This document shows positions 35,148 to 44,432 of a DNA stretch of 64,000 nucleotides, in pieces. The notes below the pieces were generated by a model. It did no database searches. It saw nothing but the letters and a program-made list of their open reading frames with translations, and was not told where the DNA came from. Position 1 is the first letter of the stretch; every line of letters starts with the position of its first letter. The position numbers and the translations under genes were made by a program. The stretch comes from Microbacterium sp. SD291 (GTDB lineage: Bacteria; Actinomycetota; Actinomycetes; Actinomycetales; Microbacteriaceae), in NCBI RefSeq assembly GCF_017355365.1, contig NZ_JADIJR010000008.1, forward strand, positions 1 to 64,000, written 5' to 3'.

Positions 35148-36155
35148 GTGCACAGTCGCCGAGCCCGCCCGACCATCCGGGTCATCTCCGAGGATCTGAA
35201 CGACGGATGGAACAAGCCGTTCGCGCGCCGTGCCGTTGAAGAGCGGGATTATCGAGCTCTCCATCCGATGAGCGAGCTGCCTCATCCGCTCATCCTCAAA
35301 GCGACAGAGTGCATTGGTTCTGTCGAATCCGAGGACAGTGATGAAGGCCAGGTGAGGAGCAGCACTACGTACCACCTGCGTGAAATCAAGGTGCAGCAAT
35401 GGCGCGGTGGAGTCTGGCGCGATCCCGCGACAGGTGTTCACTGGTTGATCGTGGCCGGCCTCGCGAAAGGCGACCACAAAGATGCTGATGACTTTTACGC
35501 GAAGGTGGGCCGCGCCGATGACTCCGGGACGATCGCCGCCTGGCTGCCCGCAGCTGAAGACACACTGCTACTCAAGCAGGAGACCGCGGCGCGTCTCTTG
35601 ACGGAGTGGGAGATCGGGCTTCAGAAGCAAACCTTCGACGCGTTGACGGCGGTGCAAGGGAGCGGTCGTCACTCCTTCGATGTCCGGCATCCGATCAAGG
35701 TCGACGACACCTTCGCACGCATCGACCTCGAGCTGAACGCCGTGCGCGAACCTGACTACGAAGCCGACGAGATCCTCGTGAGCGTGGTCACCGAAACGCC
35801 GCAGCGCGGTACGAACCTCGAGTGGCGCATGGTGTTACGCATTCTGATCTCGCTGTCGCCGCCGGAACAGGGATGGGACAGGCATCGGGATGACTACTCG
35901 AACATCGCAGCTCCCGGAGAGTTCGCGGAACGTATGACGGAGCTGGCAGAGCTGGTGGATCGCGCGGAGCTCGGCGAATCCATCGCCGGCACGCACGCGC
36001 ACTACGCGCATAACATCCATCTCGCGGGCAGCACGGTCGAGGGCACCGGAGTACGCGCCCTGTGCGGAGTCTTCTTCGTCCCGCGCCAGGACCATTCGAC
36101 CCTGCCGTCATGTCCGAGCTGCTCACGGGAGTACGAGCGACTACCTGCCTCGTAG
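35148..36155 (+). CDS. Large protein with DUF3039-like zinc-ribbon C-terminus, unknown function
   Basis: A 335-residue protein (GTG start). The C-terminal 60 residues (HLAGSTVEGTGVRALCGVFFVPRQDHSTLPSCPSCSREYERL) resemble DUF3039, with three or four Cys positioned for zinc. The preceding 270 residues are unfamiliar: a conserved-looking core YHLREIKVQQWRGGVWRDPATGVHWLIVAGLAKGDHKDADDFYAKV and a strand-rich part HPIKVDDTFARIDLELNAVREPDYEADEILVSVVTE. It lacks membrane segments. Next to an autoregulated HTH protein, it may be the effector of a toxin-antitoxin or defence pair. Confidence 0.75.
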   Translation: MHSRRARPTIRVISEDLNDGWNKPFARRAVEERDYRALHPMSELPHPLILKATECIGSVESEDSDEGQVRSSTTYHLREIKVQQWRGGVWRDPATGVHWLIVAGLAKGDHKDADDFYAKVGRADDSGTIAAWLPAAEDTLLLKQETAARLLTEWEIGLQKQTFDALTAVQGSGRHSFDVRHPIKVDDTFARIDLELNAVREPDYEADEILVSVVTETPQRGTNLEWRMVLRILISLSPPEQGWDRHRDDYSNIAAPGEFAERMTELAELVDRAELGESIAGTHAHYAHNIHLAGSTVEGTGVRALCGVFFVPRQDHSTLPSCPSCSREYERLPAS

Positions 36156-36180
36156 CGCCGCTCGACGAACCGGCGCGTTC

Positions 36181-36834
36181 TCATGCAGGGACGTCGACGA
36201 TCCGCACCGCGCCGGACACGGGCGCGACGGTGCCGGCGGATGCCGCGGCGAGCTCGTCATGCAGACGCCCGAGCTCCGCCGCGGGCACCCACGCCTCGAG
36301 CGTCGCCATCGCCCCGTAGCGCGGCGTGCCGAGCGTGCCGTCGTTGCGCGCGACCCAGTCCCTGAGGAGGTTGTCGTAGCGACCGGCATCCGCGTGCGCC
36401 ACGTCGATCGTGACCTGCGTGAGCGACTGCCTCCGCAGCAGAGTCGCCAGATCCAGGGCCTCCGACACTGCGGAGGAGTACGCGCGCACCAGGCCGCCCG
36501 CGCCGAGCTTCACACCGCCGAAGTAGCGGGTGACGACGGCGACGAGGTCGGTCAGCTCGCGGCGGCGGAGCACCTCGAGCATCGGGATGCCGGCGGTGCC
36601 GGAGGGCTCGCCGTCGTCCGAGGAGCGGGCCTGGTCGCCGAGCAGGCCGGTGACCATGGCGCTGCAGTTGTGGCGGGCATCCCAGAAGCGCCTGCGGATG
36701 TCCGCGATGACGGCATCCGCGTCCTCCACCGAGGACACAGGCGAGATGTGCGCGATGAACCGCGACTTCCGGATGACGATCTCGTGCGCCACGGTCGCCG
36801 CGATCGTCGTCGGGTAGGTGCGGGCAGCGGTCAT
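36181..36834 (-). CDS. YigZ/IMPACT family protein (UPF0029)
   Basis: A 217-residue member of the IMPACT family. EIVIRKSRFIAHISPV, RHNCSAMVTGL, SDDGEPSGTAGIPMLEVL and VVTRYFGGVKLGAGGLVRAYSSAV are diagnostic. The C-terminal ferredoxin-like DUF1949 domain follows. Family members act in translation-related stress control or as proline peptidases; the bacterial role is unsettled. It is divergent from the MMPL operon. Confidence 0.95.
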   Translation of the reverse strand: MTAARTYPTTIAATVAHEIVIRKSRFIAHISPVSSVEDADAVIADIRRRFWDARHNCSAMVTGLLGDQARSSDDGEPSGTAGIPMLEVLRRRELTDLVAVVTRYFGGVKLGAGGLVRAYSSAVSEALDLATLLRRQSLTQVTIDVAHADAGRYDNLLRDWVARNDGTLGTPRYGAMATLEAWVPAAELGRLHDELAAASAGTVAPVSGAVRIVDVPA

Positions 36835-36947
36835 CCACGCAACGATACCGAGCGATGCGCCCCCGCCGCGGCATCGTCCGAAAGGTGGAGATCGGGTTCC
36901 ATCCTCTCCCCGATCCGCGCCGGTGCCGGGACCGCTGGACTGGAGTC

Positions 36948-39086
36948 ATGCTCCGTGGAATCCGCTCCCTGCCCGAACGACTCACCTCCCGCCGTGGCGC
37001 CTGGGTCGCGCTGACGATCGGGATCCTCGCCCTCGTGGCACTGATCGGCGCGCTCGGCAGGGCGTCGCTGCCGGCCGGGAGCGACACCGCGCCGCCGGCG
37101 TCCGAATCCGCCAGGGCCGCCGCGGAGGCGGAGACCTTTCCGGATGCCGGGGAGCAGACGGTCCTGCTGGTGGCGACCAGGGACGACGGGGGTGCGCTGA
37201 CCGCTGATGATCTCGTCGGGCTGACCGGTCTCCTCCCCGCGATCGAGAAGGAGACCGGCGCCGCGGCATCCGGTCCGATGCCGAGCGACGACGGCGAAGC
37301 CGCGGTGATCCCCGCGACCGTCGTGATCGACGACGAGGACGACGCGGCGGAGGCGGTGCACGGGCTGCGAGCCCTTCTCGACGAGCATCCGCTCGACGGG
37401 CTGACGCTGCAGGTCACCGGCGGGCCCGCCTTCGGGGTCGACGTCGCCGCGGCCTTCGACGGCGCCGACTTCACGCTGCTGCTCGTGACGCTCGGGATCG
37501 TGGCGCTGCTGCTCATCCTCACCTACCGGTCCCCGGTGCTGTGGATCGTGCCGCTCGTCGTCGTCGCGCTCGCCGACCAGGCCGCGAACAAGGCGACCGC
37601 GGCGATCGGGAGTGCGATGGGGCTGCAGTTCGACACCGGCATCGTGAGCGTGCTCGTGTTCGGCGCCGGCACCAACTACGCGCTGCTGCTCGTCTCCCGC
37701 TACCGCGACGAGCTGACCCGCGAACCGGACCATCGTCGGGCGCTGGCCGTCGCCTGGAGGCGCACGGCACCTGCCGTGCTCGCCTCGAACGTCTCGGTCG
37801 TGGTCGCGCTGCTGACCCTCGCGCTTGCGGTCATCCCCGGCACCCGCGGGCTCGGCATCGCCTCGGCCATCGGGCTTCTCATCGCGGTCGCCGCGGTGCT
37901 GCTGGCGCTGCCGCCCGCGCTCGCCGTGTGCGGGCGCGGCGTGTTCTGGCCCTTCGTGCCGCGCGTCAGCGAGCCCGGCGCACCCGCAGGCGGACGGGGC
38001 TGGCGGGCCGTGGCGACAGGGGTGGCACGCCGCCCCTGGCTGCCGCTCGTGGGCGGGCTCGCCCTGCTCGGCGTGCTCGCGGCCGGCGTGATCGGCACGT
38101 CCGTCGGGCTGAGTCAGGTGGAGAAGTTCCGGGTGCCGTCCGAGTCCGCGGCCGGGCTCGAGACGCTCGGCGAGCACTTCCCGCCCGGCGAGGCCCAGCC
38201 CCTGATCGTTCTCGTCGACAGCTCGACGCCGGATGCCGTGACCGAGGCGCTCGCGGGCGTCGACGGCGTCGTCCGCGTCACGCCGGCGGGTGAGAGCGCC
38301 GACGGGCAGCGGTCCAGGCTGCTCGTGACGGGGGAGCCCGCACCCGGCACGGACGAGAGCCTGCGGCTCGTCGAGGACGTGCGGGATGCCGCGCACGGCA
38401 CACCCGGGGCGGACGCGCTGGTGGGGGGTCCGGTCGCCGCCGACGTCGACGCGCGCGCCGGCAACCTGCAGGACTTCCTGCTGGTGGTGCCGCTCGTGCT
38501 GGCGGTCTGCCTGCTCGTCCTGATCGTGCTGCTGCGCGCGCTCGTCGCGCCGGTGGTGCTCCTGATCGTGAACACCCTGAGCGCGGTCGCCGCGATCGGG
38601 GCGGGCGCCTGGGTGAGCCGCACCGTGTTCGGGTGGGATTCGCTCGACCTCCAGGTGCCGCTGCTGTCGTTCCTGTTCCTGGTCGCGCTCGGCATCGACT
38701 ACACGATCTTCCTCGTGCACAGGGCACGTGCCGAGGCGGCATCCGCCGGGACCACGCAGGGCATGGTGAACGCGGTCGCCTCGACGGGCGGCGTGATCAC
38801 CAGTGCGGGCGTGGTGCTGGCCGCCGTGTTCGCCGCCCTCGGGCTGCTCCCGCTGGTCACGCTCGGCCAGATCGGCCTCATCGTGGGCATCGGCGTGATC
38901 GTCGACACGTTCGTCGTGCGCACCCTGATCGTCCCGGCGCTGTTCGCGGTGATCGGCGAGGCGATGTGGCTGCCCGGCCGGGCTCCGCGCGCGACGCGGC
39001 CGACGAGGGAACAGCACGAAGCGGGCGTGCAGGGGGAAGAATATGAGGATGCCGAGCAGCAGCAGTCAGCCGACGCCGTCCGATGA
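36948..39086 (+). CDS. MMPL family RND-type transporter
   Basis: A 712-residue transporter with two repeats of one plus five membrane helices and two periplasmic loops (about 45-165 and 390-500). MMPL hallmarks are GTNYALLLVSRYRDEL and the paired FLVALGIDYTIFLVHRARAE, where Asp/Tyr take part in proton coupling, plus ITSAGVVLAAVFAALGLLPLV. Actinobacterial relatives export lipids or drugs. The ATG at 36948 follows TGGAG. Its 3' end overlaps the following kinase gene by 44 bases, so transporter and two-component system form one operon. Confidence 0.93.
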   Translation: MLRGIRSLPERLTSRRGAWVALTIGILALVALIGALGRASLPAGSDTAPPASESARAAAEAETFPDAGEQTVLLVATRDDGGALTADDLVGLTGLLPAIEKETGAAASGPMPSDDGEAAVIPATVVIDDEDDAAEAVHGLRALLDEHPLDGLTLQVTGGPAFGVDVAAAFDGADFTLLLVTLGIVALLLILTYRSPVLWIVPLVVVALADQAANKATAAIGSAMGLQFDTGIVSVLVFGAGTNYALLLVSRYRDELTREPDHRRALAVAWRRTAPAVLASNVSVVVALLTLALAVIPGTRGLGIASAIGLLIAVAAVLLALPPALAVCGRGVFWPFVPRVSEPGAPAGGRGWRAVATGVARRPWLPLVGGLALLGVLAAGVIGTSVGLSQVEKFRVPSESAAGLETLGEHFPPGEAQPLIVLVDSSTPDAVTEALAGVDGVVRVTPAGESADGQRSRLLVTGEPAPGTDESLRLVEDVRDAAHGTPGADALVGGPVAADVDARAGNLQDFLLVVPLVLAVCLLVLIVLLRALVAPVVLLIVNTLSAVAAIGAGAWVSRTVFGWDSLDLQVPLLSFLFLVALGIDYTIFLVHRARAEAASAGTTQGMVNAVASTGGVITSAGVVLAAVFAALGLLPLVTLGQIGLIVGIGVIVDTFVVRTLIVPALFAVIGEAMWLPGRAPRATRPTREQHEAGVQGEEYEDAEQQQSADAVR

Positions 39087-40305
39087 CGGCGCTGCGGCCG
39101 CGCCGCCGCGCCGCACGCGCACGTGGCTGAACCTGATCGGCTCGATCCGCATCGGCCAGGCGCTCATCACGGTCGTCCTCGTGGTGATCGGGACGGTGCG
39201 CGCGACGATCGACGGGGTGCCGCTGCCGTGGACTCTCGCCGTCTCGGCGATCTTCCTCGGCTGGTACGGCGGCGGCCTCCTGCTCGGCGAGCGCACGGAT
39301 GACCGCAGGCTCGCGTCGTGGTGGCTCCTCGGCCTGACGCTCATCTGGGCGGGGGCCGTGGCGATCTCGCCGGAGTACATCTGGCTCGCGTTCGCGCTCT
39401 GGCTGCTCGCCGGCTTCGTGCTCCCGATGCGCTGGGCTGTGGTGCTCAGCATCCTGATCCTGGCCGGCGTGATCGCAGCGCCCGTGCTCCATCACGGCAC
39501 CACGACGTATGCGTACGTGATCGGCCCGCTCGTGGGCGGGGTCTTCGCGCTCGGCATCTCACGCGGCTATCTCGAGCTGGTCCGCGACGGTCGCGAGCGG
39601 CGGCGGCTCATCGCCTCGCTCGTGTCGGCGCAGGAGGAGATGTCGGCTCTGCAGGACGAGCTCGCCCGCACGCAGCGCGCGTCCGGCGCGAGCGCCGAGC
39701 GCACGCGCGTCTCCCGCGACATCCACGACACGGTCGCCCAGAGCGCCTCCTCGATCGGGATGCTGTCCCGCTCGGCGCTGGAATCGGACGCGGATGCCGA
39801 CCGCATCCGCGCGCTCGAGCAGATCGGCGCGCTCGCCGCGGAGGCGCTCGCCGACGCCCGGCGCATCGTGAACGACCTGATGCCGGCCGAGCTCGACGGC
39901 ACGGCGCTGGCCGATGCGCTCAGGCGGATGCTGCAGCGGCTCACCGCCGAGACGGGCATCGCCGCGACGCTGCACGCCGACGACCTCCCCGCGCTCGGCC
40001 TGGATGCCGAGGTCGCGCTGCTGCGCACGGCGCAGTCGGCGCTGGCGAACGTGCGCACGCATTCCGGCGCCGCGCTCGTGGTGGCGACGCTCGCGGACGC
40101 CGGTGACGCGGTGCGCCTCGACATCGTCGACGACGGCCGGGGGTTCGACCCCTCGCGGCTGGAGGCCCCTGGGGCGGGCGGCGGCTACGGGCTGCGCGCG
40201 ATGCGGGCGCGACTGCGCGAGCTCGGCGGCGGGCTCGATGTCGAGAGCGCCCAGGGCGACGGCACCGCCCTCTCGGCGTACGTGCCGCTCGGAGCCGGGT
40301 CATGA
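39043..40305 (+). CDS. Sensor histidine kinase, NarL-type (HisKA_3)
   Basis: A 420-residue kinase. Residues 28-175 hold five or six membrane helices with short loops. A coiled coil follows, then the phosphoacceptor motif VSRDIHDTVAQSASSIGML (His228), and an HATPase_c domain with AQSALANVRTHSGA (N box), VDDGRGFDP (G1) and GGGYGLRAMRARL (G2). The ATG at 39043 lies inside the MMPL gene and follows GGGGGAAG. The regulator gene overlaps its stop. It probably senses an envelope signal and controls the MMPL transporter. Confidence 0.93.
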   Translation: MRMPSSSSQPTPSDDGAAAAPPRRTRTWLNLIGSIRIGQALITVVLVVIGTVRATIDGVPLPWTLAVSAIFLGWYGGGLLLGERTDDRRLASWWLLGLTLIWAGAVAISPEYIWLAFALWLLAGFVLPMRWAVVLSILILAGVIAAPVLHHGTTTYAYVIGPLVGGVFALGISRGYLELVRDGRERRRLIASLVSAQEEMSALQDELARTQRASGASAERTRVSRDIHDTVAQSASSIGMLSRSALESDADADRIRALEQIGALAAEALADARRIVNDLMPAELDGTALADALRRMLQRLTAETGIAATLHADDLPALGLDAEVALLRTAQSALANVRTHSGAALVVATLADAGDAVRLDIVDDGRGFDPSRLEAPGAGGGYGLRAMRARLRELGGGLDVESAQGDGTALSAYVPLGAGS

Positions 40306-40925
40306 CCGCCGTGCGGGTGCTGATCGTGGACGATCACCCCATCGTCCGCGCGGGCGTGCGCTCGCTGTTCGACCGTCGCGACGGCGTGGAGGTCGTCGGC
40401 GAGGCGTCCTCAGGCGAGGAGGCCGTGGCGCTCGCCCGGCATCTGCATCCCGACGTGGTGCTGTGCGACCTGCGCCTCGGCGATGGCATGGACGGCGTGG
40501 CCGCGACCGCCGCCCTGCGGGCGCAGCATCCCGCCCCCGCCGTGATCATCCTCACGACGTTCGACCGGGACGCCGAGATCCTCGGCGCCATCGAGGCGGG
40601 CGCCGCCGGCTATCTGCTCAAGGACGTCGCCCCCGACGTCATCGTGGCGGCGATCCGCCGAGCCGCCGAGGGCGGCCTCGTGCTCACCCCCGAGCTCAGC
40701 GAGCGGCTCGTCGCGGTCATGCGGGCGCCAAGGGTGCGGCTCACCGAGCGGGAGCTCGAGGTGCTGCGCCTGCTCGACACCGGCTCCTCGAACCGCGAGA
40801 TCGCGAAGACGCTGTTCGTCACCGAGGCCACGGTGAAGACGCACCTCGTGCACGTGTTCGAGAAGCTCGGCGCCGACAGCCGTGCCAGGGCGATCGCGAT
40901 CGCGCGGGACACCGGCATCCTCTGA
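40302..40925 (+). CDS. Response regulator, NarL/FixJ family
   Basis: Partner of the preceding kinase, 207 residues. The receiver has the DDH acidic pair, phosphoacceptor Asp56 in VLCDLRLGDGMDG, LTTFDRDAEIL, and Lys in YLLKDVAPD. The LuxR HTH is LTERELEVLRLLDTGSSNREIAKTLFVTEATVKTHLVHVFEKLGA. The ATGA overlap with the kinase indicates coupling. It is convergent with the sugar-locus remnants after a 3-base gap. Confidence 0.95.
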   Translation: MTAVRVLIVDDHPIVRAGVRSLFDRRDGVEVVGEASSGEEAVALARHLHPDVVLCDLRLGDGMDGVAATAALRAQHPAPAVIILTTFDRDAEILGAIEAGAAGYLLKDVAPDVIVAAIRRAAEGGLVLTPELSERLVAVMRAPRVRLTERELEVLRLLDTGSSNREIAKTLFVTEATVKTHLVHVFEKLGADSRARAIAIARDTGIL

Positions 40926-40928
40926 GTG

Positions 40929-41444
40929 CTACTTCGCGACGAGCGTCGTCTCGAAGCTGTACATGTCGGGGCGGTAGCAGTGGTGCCCGTACTCGATGGC
41001 CCTGCCTGAATCGTCGAAGGCGATGCGCTCCATGGTGAGCACGGGGCCGCCCTCGTCGATGTCGAGCAGGGTGCTCTCGTCGTCCTCGGCCCGTCGCGCG
41101 CCGATCTTCTGCTTCGCGATCCGGATCGTCACGCCGCGGGCACGGAGGATCTGGTACAGCCCGCGGGCGCCCAGGTCGTCCGTGGTGATGTCGCGGAACT
41201 CCTGGGGAAGGTAGTTCTCCAGCACCGCGACGGGCACGCCGTCCGTGCTGCGCTGGCGGCGGATGTAGACGACGTCGGCGCCGAGGCGATCGCATCCGCC
41301 GAGCGCGCGCAGCGGGTCTGGGTGCGGGAGGCGGAGGATCTGGCGGAGCTTCCGACCGGCGAACCGGCGACGGCCCCGCCGGCGTCCGATCGAAGCGCCG
41401 GCTGACGACCCGCTGCGACGGGCATGCGGTGGCGACTCCGTCAC
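40929..41444 (-). pseudogene. GntR/HutC regulator reduced to its UTRA ligand domain
   Basis: The frame holds a nearly complete UTRA domain (DVVYIRRQRSTDGVPVAVLENYLP; ARGVTIRIAKQKIGARRA; VLTMERIAFDDSGRAIEYGHHCYRPDMYSFE) but no winged-helix HTH, which should precede it. In its place are about 40 Arg/Ser-rich residues not resembling GntR. The ATG overlaps the end of the broken ATPase gene. Without a DNA-binding domain it cannot act as a repressor, so it is probably decaying, though a ligand-binding decoy cannot be excluded. Confidence 0.75.
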
Positions 41445-42039
41445 CGCATGTTCGCCGCAGGCCCCCGGTACGTGCCGATGATGGCCGCGATGAGGTCGGA
41501 GTACTGCGCCTCCTGCGCGGCGAACGAGCCGTTGTTGCGTCCGTGACGCAGCACCTCGACGCGGTCGGAGACCGCCTGCACGTCGCCGATGTTGTGGCTG
41601 ATGAAGATGACGCCGAGCCCGAGCTCACGCAACTGCTCGATGTGGGTCAGCACGTCGGCCGTCTGCGCGACGCTGAGCGACGCGGTCGGCTCGTCCAGCA
41701 CGACGAGCCGCGGCTGGCTGATCAGGGTCCGCGCGATCGCGACCGCCTGCCGCTGGCCGCCGGAGAGGGTCCGAAGCGGCGAGCGGATCGAGGGGATGCT
41801 GGCGGCGAGGTCGCTCAGTGCCTGCCTGGTCGCCTGCTCCATGTCGCCCTCGCGCAGCATGCCCCCGCGATGATCTTCGCGAGCGTCGACTTGCCCGCCG
41901 CGTTGTCGCCGACGAGGCCCACCACCTCGCGGGCGCTGACGGTGAAGTCGACGTCGGTGAGGGCCTCCACGGCGCCGAAGCGCTTCGTGATGCCGCGGAG
42001 GGTGAGCAGGGGCTCAGCCTGTGACGCGGTGACGTTCAT
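41441..42039 (-). pseudogene. Sugar ABC transporter ATPase with internal deletion and frameshift
   Basis: The 5' part encodes [21 protein letters not shown] and Walker [18 protein letters not shown]. The frame then breaks near 41866-41872, and a different frame continues with [20 protein letters not shown], the signature LSGGQRQAVAIA, Walker B LVVLDEPTASL and the H-loop FISHN. The roughly 65 residues normally between (Q-loop and helical region) are missing. It resembles the single-cassette ATPases of ribose/fructose-type importers. Its permease and binding protein are not present; only the regulator fragment remains downstream. Confidence 0.85.
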
Positions 42040-43214
42040 GAACGGTCCTCGAGCAGCTGGGACGGGTCGGTCGATTGCAGGATGTGGATCGTCGCGCCGA
42101 CGAGCACCGCGTCCTTGCCGAACGACGAGGGGACCGGGTCCCTTCGCGGCGTGCGCCTCTGCGGGGCGTGGTCCCGGAGCGCGGTCGCGAACGGGAGCAG
42201 GAAGATCGGGCCGGCGTCGATGAGCTCCCCGCCGACCGTGATCACCTCGGGGGCGAGCGACTGGTGCACCCCGGCCACCACGCGCCCGAGTGTGGCTGCC
42301 GCGTCGGCGACGACCCGCGCGCAGCCGGGGTCGCCCGCTGCCGCGCGGGCGATGACGTCGCGGAACGTGATCTGGCCGTAGGTCGCGCGCAGCGGCGCGG
42401 TGATCGCCTCCGCCCCGACCACCGTCTCCAGGCATCCGCGCTGCCCGCACGGGCACACGGATCCCGCAGGATCCACCTGCACGTGGCCGATCTCCCCGGC
42501 GGTGCCGGAGCGCCCCCGGTACATCTGCGAGCCGAGCACGACGCCGGCACTGGTCGTGTACGACGCCTGCACGAACAGGCTGTCCGCCACGTCGCGGGCG
42601 GTGCCGAGCGTCGCCTCGGCGAGGGCCGCGAGGTTCGCATCCTTCTCGACGAGGACAGGGCACCCGAGCCGCTGCTCGACGACCGCGGCGATCGGCTGAG
42701 CCTCCCAGCGGCGCATGACCCCGTGGTAGGCGATGAGGCCGGAGTCGGGGTCGACCGGTGCGGGCACCGCGATGCAGACGCCCAGCAGCTCCTCGGCATC
42801 CGCCGCGATCATCGCGAGCATGTCGATCACGAGCAGGGTGATGCGGTCGAGGACCGTGTCATCCGGGTGATCCGCCGGCAGCGGCATCGCGCGCTCGGCG
42901 AGTACCTCCTGCCCGACATCCGCCAGCCGCACCCTCATGCTGCGGCTGCCGATCTGCACCGCGGCGACGACGCCCGCGCGTCGCGCGATCGTGACCAGCT
43001 GCGCGCGCCGGCCGCTGCGTGACGTCGGATGGGTCTCGACGAGACCCGACAGCGAGAGCTCCTTGACGATCGCGGAGACCGTCGCGGTGGAGAGGCTGGT
43101 CGCTTCGGCGAGCTCGACCTGGGTGAGCCCGCCGAAGCGCTTGACGGCATCGACGATCTTCGCGGTGTTGGCCTCACGCAGTCCCGACTGGGAACCGCTC
43201 GACCATCTGCTCAT
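42036..43214 (-). CDS. ROK family transcriptional regulator (XylR/NagC-like)
   Basis: A 392-residue repressor. The N-terminal winged helix ([48 protein letters not shown]) is followed by a ROK sugar-kinase fold with [34 protein letters not shown] and the zinc-binding [14 protein letters not shown]. It ends overlapping the broken ATPase gene by four bases. It lies downstream of the ChvE-type operon and probably regulates it; the palindromes at 47289-47398 are candidate sites. Confidence 0.92.
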   Translation of the reverse strand: MSRWSSGSQSGLREANTAKIVDAVKRFGGLTQVELAEATSLSTATVSAIVKELSLSGLVETHPTSRSGRRAQLVTIARRAGVVAAVQIGSRSMRVRLADVGQEVLAERAMPLPADHPDDTVLDRITLLVIDMLAMIAADAEELLGVCIAVPAPVDPDSGLIAYHGVMRRWEAQPIAAVVEQRLGCPVLVEKDANLAALAEATLGTARDVADSLFVQASYTTSAGVVLGSQMYRGRSGTAGEIGHVQVDPAGSVCPCGQRGCLETVVGAEAITAPLRATYGQITFRDVIARAAAGDPGCARVVADAAATLGRVVAGVHQSLAPEVITVGGELIDAGPIFLLPFATALRDHAPQRRTPRRDPVPSSFGKDAVLVGATIHILQSTDPSQLLEDRS

Positions 43215-43254
43215 AGCGGGAGCCTACTACCGCGAGAGATCGCCGCCGCCGAGG

Positions 43255-44432
43255 TCAGCGTGCGGCGCCCGCCCGTCGCTTGTTCCAGACGTCGAACGCG
43301 ACGGCGATCAGCAGCACGAGACCCTTCACGACCTGCTGCGTCGCCTGGTCGAGCCCCATCAGCTGCATGCCGTTGCTCATCACGGCCATGATCAGGCCGC
43401 CCACGATCGCGCCGCCGACGCGGCCGACTCCGCCGGTCACCGCCGCGCCGCCGATGAAGCAGGCCGCGATCGCGTCGAGTTCGAACATGTTGCCCGCGCC
43501 GGGCTGCGCCCCGTTCGTCCGCGAGGAGAACACGACGCCGGCGACGCCGGCGAGCAGGCCCATGTTCACGAAGATCCAGAAGTTGACCTTGCGCACGTTG
43601 ACGCCGCTGAGGAGCGCAGCGTGCAGGTTGCCGCCGATCGCGTAGACGTGACGGCCGAAGACGCTCTTCTGTGTGATCACCGCGTAGGCCATGATCAGCA
43701 CGGCCAGCAGGATCAGCACGAACGGGAGGCCGCGGCTGCTCGCGAGCTGGTAGCCGAACCACATCACGACGGCCGCGATGAGCACGATCTTGGCGATGAA
43801 CAGGGGAGGGCCTCGACCGACTGCTGGTGTGCGAGCTTCGACCGGCGACTGCGCACCTGCCACACCGCGTAGCCGACGACGCCGATGCCGAAGATCACCA
43901 GGGTGAACACGTCGACGCCGTAGCCGCCGAGTATGCCGTTGAAGAAGCCGTTCGCTATCGCGTAGTACTCGCCGCCGAACGGAGACAGAGAGACGTTGCT
44001 GAGCACGAGGAAGGTGAGTCCGCGGAAGAGCAGCATGCCCGCGAGGGTCACGATGAAGGCGGGGATGCCGACGAAGGCGACCCAGAAGCCCTGCCACGCG
44101 CCGACCAGGAGCCCGACCACGAGGGCGGCGATCACGCCGACCCACCAGGGCTGCTGCATCCGGATCACGAGCACGGCCGCCGTGGCGCCGGTGAGGGCGA
44201 CCACCGATCCGACCGAGAGATCGATGTGGCCGGCGATGATCACGATCACCATGCCGATCGCGAGGATCAGGATGTACGAGTACTGCAGCACGATGTTGGT
44301 GAGGTTGCCCGGCGAGAGGAACGTCGGGTTGAGGACGGCGAAGAAGGCCACGATCGCGACGAACGCGACGAGGATGCCGCTCTGCCGGAGGTTCCGGGTC
44401 GCGAGGCTGAACAGATTGGTGACGCCGATCAT
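43255..44432 (-). pseudogene. gguB: Multiple-sugar ABC transporter permease (GguB/XylH-like), single-base frameshift
   Basis: The 5' frame (from ATG at 44432) gives TMs with IVIIAGHIDLSVGSVVALTG and runs into SVEALPCSS. One base is missing in the run GGGG at 43803-43806 (plus strand); adding a G joins it to LFIAKIVLIAAVVMWFGYQLASSRGLPFV and the rest up to VWNKRRAGAAR. The restored protein would be about 392 residues with ten or so helices, normal for the family. Start and stop context are intact (ATGA overlap with the ATPase), so this is either a sequencing error, a phase-variable tract, or a very recent loss. Confidence 0.88.

Noticed and set aside
36831..39017. A 728-codon open frame antisense to the MMPL transporter gene
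   Set aside because: His/Asp/Arg/Gln-rich composition and no motif; the plus-strand frame has all MMPL signatures.
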